From Solenopsis invicta (Eukaryota > Arthropoda > Insecta > Hymenoptera > Formicidae): 64,000 bases of DNA. Position 1 is the stretch's first letter. Each line of letters opens with the position of its first letter. Below, piece by piece: positions 1 through 12,600 of this stretch. The notes under the pieces were generated by a model. It was not told where the DNA came from. It saw only the letters and a program-made list of their open reading frames with translations, and ran no database searches. The position numbers and the translations under genes are program-made. The stretch lies in assembly GCF_016802725.1 (NCBI RefSeq), contig NC_052664.1, forward strand, positions 14,342,405 to 14,406,404. Direction: 5' to 3'.

Positions 1-540
1 ACTTGACGGCTCGGTCATGGATGAACGACCAACCGAAGGAAGTGAACATAACGCGTGAGAGGAACGTGCTTCGTGTTCGGAGTGCGTGATGTCAAGAAAT
101 GCGTTTTACCACTTCCGTCCCAAAGGGAGAAAAACCCGTTCCGCGATCATTTTTGCTGATAGGTTCTAATGATGACACGGAATGAAATTCCGATAACGCG
201 AGCGAGCCATTTTGCAGCGCTTCGTTGCGCGCGAACTTGAGTTGCACGACGAGTAGCCGCGGAGCCAGCGGCGGAGCCAGCGGCGGAGCTTCCCGCCACG
301 AAAGCTCGTCTCTCCGCGGATTACTTCTCGTGAGTCCCTTTTTACCTGATTCTCTCGGTGAGCCGAGAGTAGGGAGGATACTACGTACTTTTCCACGCGT
401 AGAAAACATTATCATAGCATATATTTCCAATTGCACCGATGAGACAAAAGTGGAGAAGCTTTTCTCGGAGAGCGGAACCTCGGCTTTGCTTTCATTCCGT
501 TCACAGCATCCCAGGAGACAGTAGTAAGCCCCGAGAAATT
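1..540. promoter_or_regulatory. GC/CpG-rich island, possible promoter or 5' exon of a gene to the left
   Basis: This stretch is much richer in G+C and CpG than the AT-rich DNA that follows. Around 259-295 a 12-base unit (AGCGGCGGAGCC) is repeated about two and a half times. Open frames of about 100 codons occur on both strands at once, as expected of stop-poor GC-rich DNA, and neither resembles a protein I know. In this genome such islands coincide with gene starts (compare 6400-6680 and 30040-30560), so a promoter or untranslated first exon is the best guess. Confidence 0.35.
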
Positions 541-2166
541 TACTTCGTGTAAAAAAACTAGAGCCCCATCACGCGTTCACCGATATACATATGTATGCAT
601 TTGATCAATAACAAAATTTGTTTTCATCGCGAGGGCTTGACCCTATTTCCGTCCTTAGTTATGAAACCAAGGAATGTCGCGGTAATATTGAAACGTCAAT
701 ATTACGACGCATCACACAGACGCTTTTGTATACGGGAAAATCCATGAGAACTCCGAAAGTTTGTTCTACTGGGGGGGAAGGGGGGGGAGGGGGAACGAGT
801 TCACTATGGTAAATGTGTCATACCACCTGACTAGTGACTATATTTGGGAAACCAACCTCAACCGATTGCACTATATTTAGACAAGAACTTTTTAACGTCA
901 ATCTACTATTTCGCTAGTAAAAATTGAATCTCAGGTGTGTCTAGTCATGATTCGAAATAGAAAAAAGTTTCTTAATTGACTATCTATGTAACGCCCACTT
1001 CTAGTAGCTATCTAATCTAAATTACTTACGGCATCCTTTTATTGTTATTTTCAGTTTGCAGGGTTCATGTTCCAATATACACTGTTAATACTGAAAATAT
1101 ATAGTTCACAATAAGGAAACATAGATTTTCAGTCACTAATGTTGATTTTCACCAATATAGATTAACTTTGATCTCAATGATTTAACTTTTATCTTTTTCT
1201 AATTTTTAGAACTAGAAGATAGAAAATAAGTTCACAGACAGTACACAATATTTATGAAAAATTTACAAAGTATTTATTATACTTATTTGAATATTTCATA
1301 AATATTTTCGTGATCTTAGATTATATTAGAGAACAGATTACATAAAAATTTATCACAAAAATATTAAAAAATATTTACAAAATATGTATGACATATTACT
1401 ATAATTATTAATTTTTTTGTTTACCATAAATGTTATATAAAATATGTGGTCTATATTTTTATAACATTTTAAATAAAGATTGTATGATTTTTTTCTTTTA
1501 TATGTATGAAATGTTTCAGTAAAATATTTACATAATAATTAAAAAATAAATAGTGATAAATATTCAGACATACTTGTCATAAGTATTGTATGCTGTTTAT
1601 TAAATCTAGATCAAAGTTAATTTGCATTGGTGGAAATAGACATACACAATTTTTTTACGAAATGAGATATGCAACATCAATCTGAATCTGACTGAAATTA
1701 CAATACTATTAGTAGCTAGATAACAGCTAAATTATATATTTTTGAAAATTCAGCGCCATCAGTTATCATTTTTTCTTCGTGGCAATTAGACAATTCGGGT
1801 GGTACTGCGAATCAGAAATGCAAAGGCCATCTAAATCTAAACAGTTACGCACAAAGACTAATTATGAATATGTAGCAAGTAACTAACCATTGACGAATTA
1901 GAAAACTAAGTCTAATTTAATTATAGCCAGCCACTATAGATTTTGAATCGACTGGATGCATTTCTACTTGACTTTGTCTAGCCAAAAGTAATTGTCAGAG
2001 TAATTGAACATTTACGCGTAAAATATAAATAATTTACATTACATATATACACCGTAAAGTATGTAAAATGTGTTTTATGTGTCATTTATGTAAATAGTAC
2101 TCTACATGTAGTACTTTTAAAAGATTTAGATTTCATCAGAAATAGCGAAAATTATATTCTTATTTT

Positions 2167-2173
<7 letters not shown>

Positions 2174-2208
<35 letters not shown>
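2174..2208. repeat. (TA)n microsatellite
   Basis: Uninterrupted alternating TA of about 35 bases in intergenic DNA. Confidence 0.9.
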
Positions 2209-2210
<2 letters not shown>

Positions 2211-3738
2211 TTATTTTATCAGTCTTATTATAACTTAATTACTTTTTTCAATATTATGTTATTCAAGTTGTAATAATTTACATAACTGTAGACATAAAAA
2301 AAGATTCGTATGAACATAATCACGTAAACAATACATATAATAAACAATACATGTAGATGTAATTTTAAAATTGTACAGTACATTCCTGGTAATTATGACA
2401 GTTTTCGAGCTTATCCTTGATATACTAATCTATTTAATCTATTTAATCTGTAATAAATCTATACTATAATTGATCCTTTCTCTATAAGTTATTAATGTAT
2501 GTAATGTACGTATTGCTTAGGTATATGCTAATTAAATGTAAAATTACGAGTTATTTACATTTAAACTGCGCACCATTGTAGAAATCTAAGCTTCTTATAT
2601 AACAAATCTTATAACAGAACTAATACGATAGCGACAACAAGAAATACTTCTTACAGTTACTTTTAGATATAAAGAAAAATGAAAATTATTTAGTGAATAA
2701 AATTGCAATAATTATTTCTCTTCCGTAAACAAAAAAAAAGTTTATAAACAATTATTAACTAAAAATGTAGAATTTCTCAAATTTTTATTTTTTCCTTTTT
2801 TCTAAAATTCGATTGAATTATACTAGTGCGCATTGATGTATATTGAAGCTGCAATTTAAGTGTAAGTGAAATGCAAATATTTCAAATGATAAAATACATA
2901 TTTTAAACAATACAATAAAGAACATTGAAGACTTTACAGTTTAACCTATATATACATGTAATAGATAACTCTAGCGTCGATTTATGCACGACGGCTTTAA
3001 TGTGCACCAGTGCGCACTAGTGCATCCAATCGAACTTTAAAACGCTATAAAATTATTCTTTGCGGCTTAGAGATCTACGTCATTTACAATATTTCGGTTT
3101 ACACGCATTTAAATTGAATTTCACTCATAATCCACGTTAAATATTATTATATATATTTTTTCCATTAATGTTTTATGGATCATGTTATTTACAAATTATT
3201 TCTACAAACTACAATTTTGAAATTTTAATTTTTCTTTTTTACGCTCTTTTATTTGAAGAAAACTTTATTTTGTATATTCTTTTTTTTTTCTTGTACTATT
3301 CTTTGCAATAACTTATTGTTCTGTATAGAAAAGAAAGGAGCAAAGTTTAATTATTAATAATTAATGTTGATATGAACCCAAGTCATAACATGTCTTGTGC
3401 TATCATGTGCAGCCTCATTTTCGATTAGATTTCATTTGCTGTGCTGTCATATTAACGGATACGATGTCTCATCATCTTGCCTAAGTAAATTTTATGTTTT
3501 CAGCGATTCATAATTTTACATTAGTCAAATGTCAAGTGTCAAATGTTTATCATTTCTCATATTACTGAATATTTATTTTTACAAAGATAATGAATTTATT
3601 ATGTGAGTCTATTATCATTTTCTTCAATATTTTTACAATTCAGTAGATTAATGTTATTATTATAGATTTATTGTGAGTTATACGTATAATCTGTTTTTAA
3701 CTTTTAAATACGTATAAAATATTATATACATATATATA

Positions 3739-3928
3739 TTTACATTTATTAATGTTGTATTTCAAAATATGCCTTATTTATCTTGAAAATAATATAGCCT
3801 AATAAAATAAAAAATATCACTAAAATCGATATATTACATAATTTTAGTAATATTTTTTATTTTATAAGGCTATATTATTTTCAAGATAAATAAGGCATAT
3901 TTTGAAATACAATATTAATAAATGTAAA
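3739..3928. mobile_element. Foldback MITE-like long hairpin
   Basis: Two arms of roughly 80-90 bases are near-perfect reverse complements. The left arm runs through ATGCCTTATTTATCTTGAAA and the right arm through TTTCAAGATAAATAAGGCAT, with a short loop near 3828-3838. Outer sequences (TTTACATTTATTAATG against ATTAATAAATGTAAA) extend the pairing. No open frame fits inside. This is typical of a foldback MITE; the flanks are too AT-rich to settle the target duplication. Confidence 0.65.
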
Positions 3929-6063
3929 TTTTGTTATTAACTCGCGTATCACTTTCTTCTATAATAATTGTTTAATAATTACTGTAATTATATTTATTTT
4001 AATCTTGCTGCACGTCAAAAAGACTTATTATTTATTTTGTTCTTTATCAACTGACATCAAGAAAATCGATTATTATATTTGATACTTAAGATGTTATCAT
4101 ATTTCAAGTGGAAGATGATTACACATTATTTACGTAAAAGATGTTTGTACATAAAGGTTCACATCAATCAATTTTATATCAATATAATTTGTCATCCAAA
4201 CAATGTACTTTTGCTATTGTCAATATGATGTGCTATCAATCTTTTGTCATAAAGTTATTTTAATCCTTTTTATCTTTTTGCTTTATTTAATTTTTCTGTA
4301 ATTTTTTATTTATAATTATGTTTTAACAGCAAATTTCTACTTTTGAAATATAAAATGTGATTTTTTTAAAATCTGTAAAAATAAAAAGTATCTTGATTCT
4401 AATAAAATACCATTAAATGATAGTAGTAAAAATATTCAACATATTCAATCTACGTATAAAATATAAAGTTTAAAAAAATAAACGTTATTTAACTGTACTG
4501 AAATTATTTTAAATATAAGAATAAACTCTTGTAGAATTTTTTCAATGCTGTGAAATTGAAAAGAATTTTATCTTTATTATATAATTTATTATATAATTTT
4601 ATGTTTATATTAAGATAAACTTGTTTCTAAAAAAATTTTGTTAACGATATTTAAATTTAGTTTATGTAAACATTTTATTTATATATAGTTTAATCGACCA
4701 CTGAAAAAAGTTTAATAATGGTACCAAATTGAAATAATGCCAATTAAATATTTGATTGATAAAATCAAAAATGATTTTTCTTTGCTAAATATCTATTAAG
4801 CATTACTAAACATAATAATAACAATAATAATGATAATAATAATAATAAAATAACCAACCGTTTGATACTTACTATTTACCAAAACTGAAAGCTGTTAATT
4901 CTCTTTTATATATCTGTTATCATTATTGTGAAACCGTGATAAAACTAAAGATAAATGTGTTTTCAACGCATTTTATAATAGGGAAAAACAAGTTTTAAAT
5001 TAGATTTTTAACATTGAATTTTAAAATAAGTTTATTTGACTCAAAACTGTTTTAAATTGTAAAATATGGTTGAGAAACCGTTTTTAATGGTATTATCATT
5101 TTTATTATTTGTTAAAGATATGAAAGTGGATTCAAATTAATTTTCGCGCATGGTTCTCACGTAGCGCATCTTGTTTAATTTTTCACCGAAATAAATATTT
5201 ATATTATTTAATACGTTTAAAATGGTAATGTCCATTATAAAATAAATCACTGCTCTTAAATAGCTACCTATACAATTTCCTTGCAGTACTTTTCATGTGC
5301 ACGTTCGGTATAATGAGCATTCAAAAAAAACCGTTCTTTTTCACACAGAACAGTTACTTTAAAATGTAAAAAAGATCTTTAATGTATGTACAATCAACAT
5401 AGAACGCGTGTAAATTTTATCCTTTTGAAAACCTGAAAAAAAATTTGACCGTGTACCTCTTTTGTTTTTTAGATGTCAAAATCTCTATTTTTAATATCTT
5501 TTAGTACGAACGACAAAATACTTCTAAAAGATTGCTATTAATAATTATCAAAATCTAAAAATTGACTTCTTGATCTTGAACTTTATTTCAAATATCTCTT
5601 TTTGCTTTATAAAAAATGTCTAGAACGTCTATCGATAGTTTTTTTTTAATCAATAAATTGTTTTTTTTTTTTTAATAAAAATTATTAGAAATATAAATAT
5701 TAAGTGAATTTGTACTGTTCTTAATAAAAAAAAAAGTTTAGAAAGTTAAAATTATTTTCTTTATTCATTTAGGACTTCAATTTATTAATATATTCTACTT
5801 TGTACTGTCCAATAAAAAAAAACAGAAGATATTTGATATATTTTAAACAAAATTATCTCTTGTGTTTTTATTGTTATATATGTTTATGTTAAATGAAAAA
5901 TATTTATATTAAAAATAAAATTATATCGCGATAATTAACGTACATTAAAATTATTTATTCCTTTATCTCATATTTGTAAGTTAATGTAAAATATAATTTT
6001 TAATTTTAAAACAAAATTTAGCCGTAAATTTGCTGAAATAAAAGAATAAAATTCAAAAGTTAA

Positions 6064-6219
6064 CGGTTAATAATAAACAAATTAAAGTATGTCTTTAACA
6101 TGCAGATATTTCATTACTTTCCATTTTAGAATATAATCTTCTAATTATTCAATTCAAAATCAATTTTGAGTGAAATATCTACATATTAAAGACGTACTTT
6201 AATTTGCTTATTATGGCTG
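6064..6219. mobile_element. TTAA-flanked foldback MITE (piggyBac-like)
   Basis: A 156-base inverted-repeat element lies between TTAA at 6060-6063 and TTAA at 6220-6223. The arms (left AATTAAAGTATGTCTTTAAC, right with AAGACGTACTTTAATT) pair over about 55 bases with a few mismatches. A TTAA target duplication is the hallmark of piggyBac transposons, so this may be a non-autonomous relative. It carries no coding sequence and lies about 400 bases upstream of the FAXDC2-like first coding exon. Confidence 0.6.
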
Positions 6220-6399
6220 TTAATGTTCGATTGATTATGTTTTCAAATAAAGCGAGCTTGACATTGTTATTTATTAATAGCATAAATTTTGGTATCATTA
6301 TTTAACTACTGATAAAAATAATGTTGAAAATATTGTAACAAGAAGCGTCGAAATTATCGATATCGAAAGTAAAACATCGATCTCGACACTATTGAATTA

Positions 6400-6631
6400 T
6401 CTCAGACATCCCTACCTTACTCGTGGCGTAAACAAAGGAAATTGGAGGCGCCGGGGCGACGGGCACAGACGCGTCGTTCTCGGGCCTTTACTAGCGAATC
6501 GTGAAACGTTGCTGGTCAGTGCGTCTCGTTTAACGACACGAGGCGCAGCGGTCAGCAGCGGTGAATGATCGGGGAATACAGCGCGTTTGGTCTGGAGCCA
6601 CTTCAATAACCAGTTTCGCACGTTTAGGACA
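6400..6631 (+). promoter_or_regulatory. GC-rich promoter/5' UTR of the FAXDC2-like gene
   Basis: A GC-rich, CpG-containing patch interrupts AT-rich DNA directly upstream of the start codon at 6632. It most likely holds the transcription start and 5' untranslated region. No TATA box or single clear start site can be named. An overlapping minus-strand open frame (6412-6621) has no recognisable content and is best read as a by-product of base composition. Confidence 0.45.
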
Positions 6632-9600
6632 ATGTTCTGGCCTCAAAGAATTCGACGACCTCCACCAAAGTCGGAAAGTAAGTGCTAACGTCGACACTCG
6701 CTACTTGATAGATGTTCTTATTTTATGGCATAGATGAATTGCATAGAACTAATGGATTAATACTTTTTCTTAACTATTTGTTCCTTCCTAGAGATATTAA
6801 ATATGTAAGAAACACTTACAAAATAATAAGTTTCTTAAAAGAAAGTTACTATTGTAAAACTGAATTATTTATCAGTCACTAAAAAATATATCATTATGTA
6901 TAACAACAATTCTTTTTACATTAATTACATTTTCTTATTAATTCAAACTTTTTCAAGGTATTTTTTAACTTTTTGATTATTTATAAAAATTAAAATATTT
7001 ACTATTATTGGAATAATACTAATCTTTAAAAAACCTTGGAAGTTTGGCAAATTTTCTCCTGCCTTATAGAGAAAGTAGATAATTTTATCAAAACTGTTGC
7101 AAATTTTTGTGAAAAACTGAATTGTTTCTACGCGTTTCAAAGTGCGATCTAAAACAAATGAATGTTTTGCTTTTATACATGTACAAATTTTTTATGCATT
7201 ATCTGAAAAATGTATATTCATGCCATAAATGAAGATCAATTTGTTTCAATTTAAATAATGGGTGTATATTTCTTTGTGAAAATATACTGATCAATAATAT
7301 TAAATGTATTACATATATCAAAAGCAATTTTATTAAAAAACGTTCATCTACGTATACGGTAATAAATTTTATTAAGAGGTAAAGAAATTTGTACTTTGTT
7401 CTTGTTATTCTTCGTTGCATCATAATGTATCTATTAATAAATTTCTTGCATTAGTCCTCTGGTTTTTTATGGCAATAGTGTCGTATCCTTGCCATACTCA
7501 GAATGGACTTTTAATGATTGAAATTAATCAAATTTACCATTGCACAAACATCCAATGTTTTAATTTTTGATGTTAGACATCTAGAGAACTCTCAAATTAA
7601 ATTTCCTCAAAATAAACTCAATCGATTTGATGTCGAAGTAAATTTTTGTTGTCTGTCTACCTTTCAAACTTTCACTTTTCAAACATTTCTATTCGTTAAT
7701 ATTAATGAGCCCAGTTTCTCCAATAAATCCCAGTTTCTGTTTTATTAAGTAAAAAATACTCTCCTTTGTCAATCAAATTGCTGAAATAACAAAATGTTTA
7801 CGAATAAGTAGTGATGACATCAATCACATAGTCTAAAGGATTACCGAGGTTATCGCGCTGACATCTTGACGCACACGGAGATTGTTCTGAAGCAATTACT
7901 GTACGCTCTAGATACGCGTACAATCATTCTCGAATGCAAGATGTTAAAAATATTACGTTTGTTGCGCTATCATTGCGATTAATATTTCAATATCAACATT
8001 CCTATCCTACATATTATTGAAAACTATTCACGTCACATTATTGTAATTTGATTGATCGATACCTTGGAATTCGGTACAATAAATAAATAAATAACTGAGA
8101 CAATACAAAAACGCGCATTATAAAATTGTAAAGCATGAAGCAAGTACATGTGTACTAAAGCACAAGTTATATATAGCAGTTATCAATATTGGATTCAACG
8201 TAATGCTGATAAAATGAATGTTTTCTTTTCTTGAATAATCAGTTGTTTAATTTAGTATTGTCATACTAAAGTAATATTAAGTGATTAGTTATTGATAAAA
8301 CGTTCTGTTATTTGCTTCGTGCAGCAATTTACGTACTGCGCACGAACATACTTTTAATTTACATACATTAACAATAGCACCATAACTAAAACTTGTTTCT
8401 TTTTATGGCAAACATATTTATAATCAGATATAAGCCTTGCAACTTTTTACTTCTCAATTAAGATTACTTTAAAAAATATATAAAACGTATAAAAATATTA
8501 TATAATAATAAAATTTAAATAAATTATTTCATACGCGCCTTTTCTAAGTTCTCAGTTTTGGATTTCTAAGTTCTCATTTCTGCTGTAGCTTTTTACTCTT
8601 TTACTTTTATTTTTTTTTTATAAATTCTATTTGGATACAATTCCTTAAATAAATTCGAATTATATAACATTACAATTTTGTTAATTTAATAACATTATAC
8701 GAATATATAAAATTCAAATCTTGTATTTCCCATTTAAACATCTTCAATTATATTTATAAAAGTAAAATTAAATGCTTTTGATGCATATCTTTTCAATATA
8801 TAATAAAATCAAAATTGTAATATTTTACATTTAAAATTATGCATTTTTTCCGAAATATTAATTTTCTTAGAACATATTTTTATTTATAAGATTTTGTATT
8901 TTCTTATAAGAAAATGTTTGGAAAATAATAAAATATTACGTTTAACCAAGAAAATGTAATCTGCTTGTTAAAAATTTAAATACTAATAAATTTTATAAAA
9001 AATTTAAAAAATTAAATTATAAAAAATGCATAATTACGACTGTATACATAACTGTGACGTATGTATTCTGTGTCAATATTATAAAATAAAATAAGAAATA
9101 ATAAATTACGTAATGTAAAAATGAAATAAGAAATAATAAATTATGTAATGAAAAAATTCAGTAAATTCACGTATAATATATGTAAAAATTACACGATTCT
9201 ATATAAATATAAAATCCCATAAATATAAAAAATTCATGTAATTTCATAAAAATTATGTAATTCCACAAAAAATATGTCGATTTGCTTTTATTGAGTAAAC
9301 ATATCTTATTTTATACGGAAAATTACGTATATAACATTCTATTTAAATATTATATAATTAACTAAATTTTTGTAACATTATGTAATACAACAATATTTCA
9401 TATATCGCTATGAAATATAATGCGATTAACGTTCATTGTGCATGCGTAAAAACTCTGCTCACCTAACATCACTATGTACGAGCACAGTAAGTAGTCATTC
9501 TGTTGTTTATAACATATATCATAGAGAGACAATATTTGAATATATAATATGTAATACAATTGCAAAACGCATTGACCTTATCATTTCTATAACTTTTCAT

Positions 9601-12600
9601 ACATGTTTAAATTTACTTCTGCAATTTGCTTAATTACAAATTACAAAATTAATCTCACCCTTGTATTGCAAATTCACAAATGCGTGGAAAAGTACAATTA
9701 TTTAGTAACTTCACACCTATTACAGTGGGTAACTTTGAGAAAATTTTTTTTACGGTGTAACATAAATAAAGAACAATACAGAGCAAATGATTTTAAGTCG
9801 CAAAGAAGATAAAGCATTAAATTCCAAAAATTTTAAACACCATTATCAATTTACATAACTAGTGATGTAAGTGAACAAAATTGCACAGCAGTTATAAAAA
9901 GCAAATAAAATATACATTAAAGACTTACATGATGGAGTTTCTTTGAAATCATGTCATCACATTTACATAGCTATTTTTCCTTGAAATGATAATTTAGTTT
10001 ATTATTTTGCGTTGCTTTTTATTTGCATTACATTTACTAATTTGTTTCATATTTGTTGCAATAACCTTATGATCGAAAAATGTATCAACACATTTAAATT
10101 GAGCAAACCGACTAAACGGTCGAAACCGGATCTTATTGCTTAATAATAATTACACATTTAGAAGTTTTTCCGAATTACACACCATGTTGTTGTCCTACTT
10201 AACAGTTGCGTTTTAAAGTTCGACAAAAATGCAGCGTACACTTCGGGGAAACTTTCAAATGTGTACAAATTTACCTAGAAAATTATTATTGAACACTAAG
10301 ATCTGCTTTTGACCAGGTAGACTGTTAGACATTTTTCTCAATTAAAATTTTTTTATATTTGAAATTTATAAGTTTACATTGTAAAGATATAATTATTCAT
10401 TTGGTATTTTTCTTGTATAAATTTTACATAAAATTTATCAATATTTAAATTTGAAAAAGTTTGCCACGGAAATATTGCATTTTCTTTGTTAAATAATATT
10501 TTAGGTTTTTTCAGAAATTGAGAAATTATGCAGAGTTTTCAGAATGAAGATTATAAAGATTCGTGATATTACATCTAGAAAAATTTATCGAATATAAATA
10601 GGACATATGTTATAATTATCGAGTAATTAGATATTTTCTATAGTATCTAGTAGATATACAGTTACATACAATTAATTATTAGAATTAGGTATAACAGATA
10701 ACTGTAGTCAGTAAGATATATTACTTTATTTTCACAATAAAGATATCTATAAATAAAAAGTATGAATTCTTTTTTCATCGAAGTAGATTATATTTCTATA
10801 TCAATTGTTTGCTGGAATAATATTTTTCGCAATAAGTTCTTTACAATGTTTTAAGATACTTGTAACATTATTATTATAAAATCTCAATTTAATTTAAGAT
10901 ATTTTTAGCTTTAGTTTATTGCGTTTTAAAACTGACAACGTGGCGTATAACGTGGCAATTTATAGAACTGAAAAATTTAATAAATATTATTAATATTACA
11001 TAAAGATGAGAAGGCCCATGTCGATTATAACGGATTTTATTATTGTTAGTGCTGAATAATAATTTTTACAATCTTTAGCCTGTGCTGACTGCGCGTATAT
11101 TTATCGAGCTTGAAACATAGTATGTATCGTTGTATGATGTTGGAATATAGAATATCACAAATAAAATTGACAAGCAATTTAATGATATTGATAAGCTAAG
11201 AAGCATCTACCTATAAGATCTCCCTCTCCTCGAAAAAAATATAAAAAATTTATTGCGAAAAAATAACATCTCAGCCAGAATTCAAACCCGGATTTCCCTA
11301 CATTCTAAATGAGTGTTTTACCAGTTCGACTACAGAGGCATATGATTTATATATTCTTTGCAACATATGTTAGATGAATGTCTTTATAAATAAAATATAT
11401 TAATCCTCTTTGATCAAAAAATAGTACTTCTTCTTATTTCTTGCACTTAGGTATTGGTCTAATATTCAATTTATTTTCATAATTTATATGTGCCAATTTA
11501 TTTTATTAAAGATTTTTTTTTGTATCCATTAGTTTTATATACAAGATGTTTTAAAACAATTTTTTGGATAGCTTTTTAACGACAAACTCTTTGTGTAATT
11601 TAAACAACTTATCTAAAAATGTCAAACGAGATAATTTATTGTAACTTTCCAGTTTTTTGTACATCCTATGTGCATTAAGTTATATAAAATTCTGTTAAAA
11701 TAGAAATTAGCTAGAATTAATTAAAGATTACTAGTTAATTATTATACATTTGGTTTTTTACAGTTAATTCGGGATAAATTTTTTTTAGTTGTTTATAATT
11801 TAAAAACTATTAATTTACATTTTCGTAAAGAAAAATCGAAATGTATAGGAAGATCATTAATATGCCATTTGCGTACCATTTTGTTTTCAGTAATATTTCT
11901 TGAACAAAAGCTAAAAATAAAACTTTAAAAACCCAGACACTACAAGGTCTTAAATCAAGTCACAAAAAACGTTTTTACGACATGTAAAAGATATCTTTAA
12001 GATTACATTTAAAAATGTATCTTAAAGACAACTTCGTGTTATCTGGAAACATGAATAAAAACTAGGAAATTTTCTATTAGATATCAGGACAGCAGTTTTA
12101 ATTTATAATACTGTTTTGTATTTTGTAACAATTAATATTTTCACAACATAACCCAAAAGAACATTTGAGAAATTGGGTCCCAAAAACTGGCACAGTAGGC
12201 AATGATAACAGAATCTAGACACAATCCCGTAGGAAAGGAGTAACCTATAAAATAAATTGATAAATTTAGTAATAAAATATATTTTTATTTATTAAACAAC
12301 AAAATTTATAAAATTAAAAACAAGAATTGAATCTTTTCATTTTGATACAGTTTTTTTACGCCTTATTAATTTATACATAAATTTATTGCATCCGGTGCTA
12401 TTTTTCCAACCTTATAATATTAAAGAAAATGTAAAAAATTTATGAAACATCTGTCAACGTTATAATTGAATATTTCATAGTTATTGTCTAATCTCACGGA
12501 GAAATTACGTTGCATAGCTGTTTTACATTCTAAACTGGACTACAAAAAAAAATATGAAAGAGAAAAATATAAACAAAACCATTTTAGAAAGCTAAAAACA

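Larger units (their letters stand above)
813..6400. other. AT-rich intergenic DNA without a recognisable gene
   Basis: Strongly AT-rich with frequent stops in all frames; no conserved protein segment was found. It holds an (AT)n tract at about 2174-2208, a long imperfect hairpin at 3739-3928 and a TTAA-flanked inverted-repeat element at 6064-6219. Nothing else stands out. Confidence 0.5.

Noticed and set aside
92..524. Overlapping open frames of about 100 codons on both strands
   Set aside because: Low stop frequency from GC-rich sequence explains both. No recognisable domain, and no way to prefer one strand.
766..800. G-rich run as a possible structured or regulatory site
   Set aside because: A short homopurine stretch (runs of G with A) has no partner or conserved context; G-quadruplex potential alone is not evidence of function.
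11270..11341. Possible tRNA gene on the minus strand
   Set aside because: Boxes A and B are present, but the acceptor and anticodon stems do not pair properly and a SINE body follows directly.
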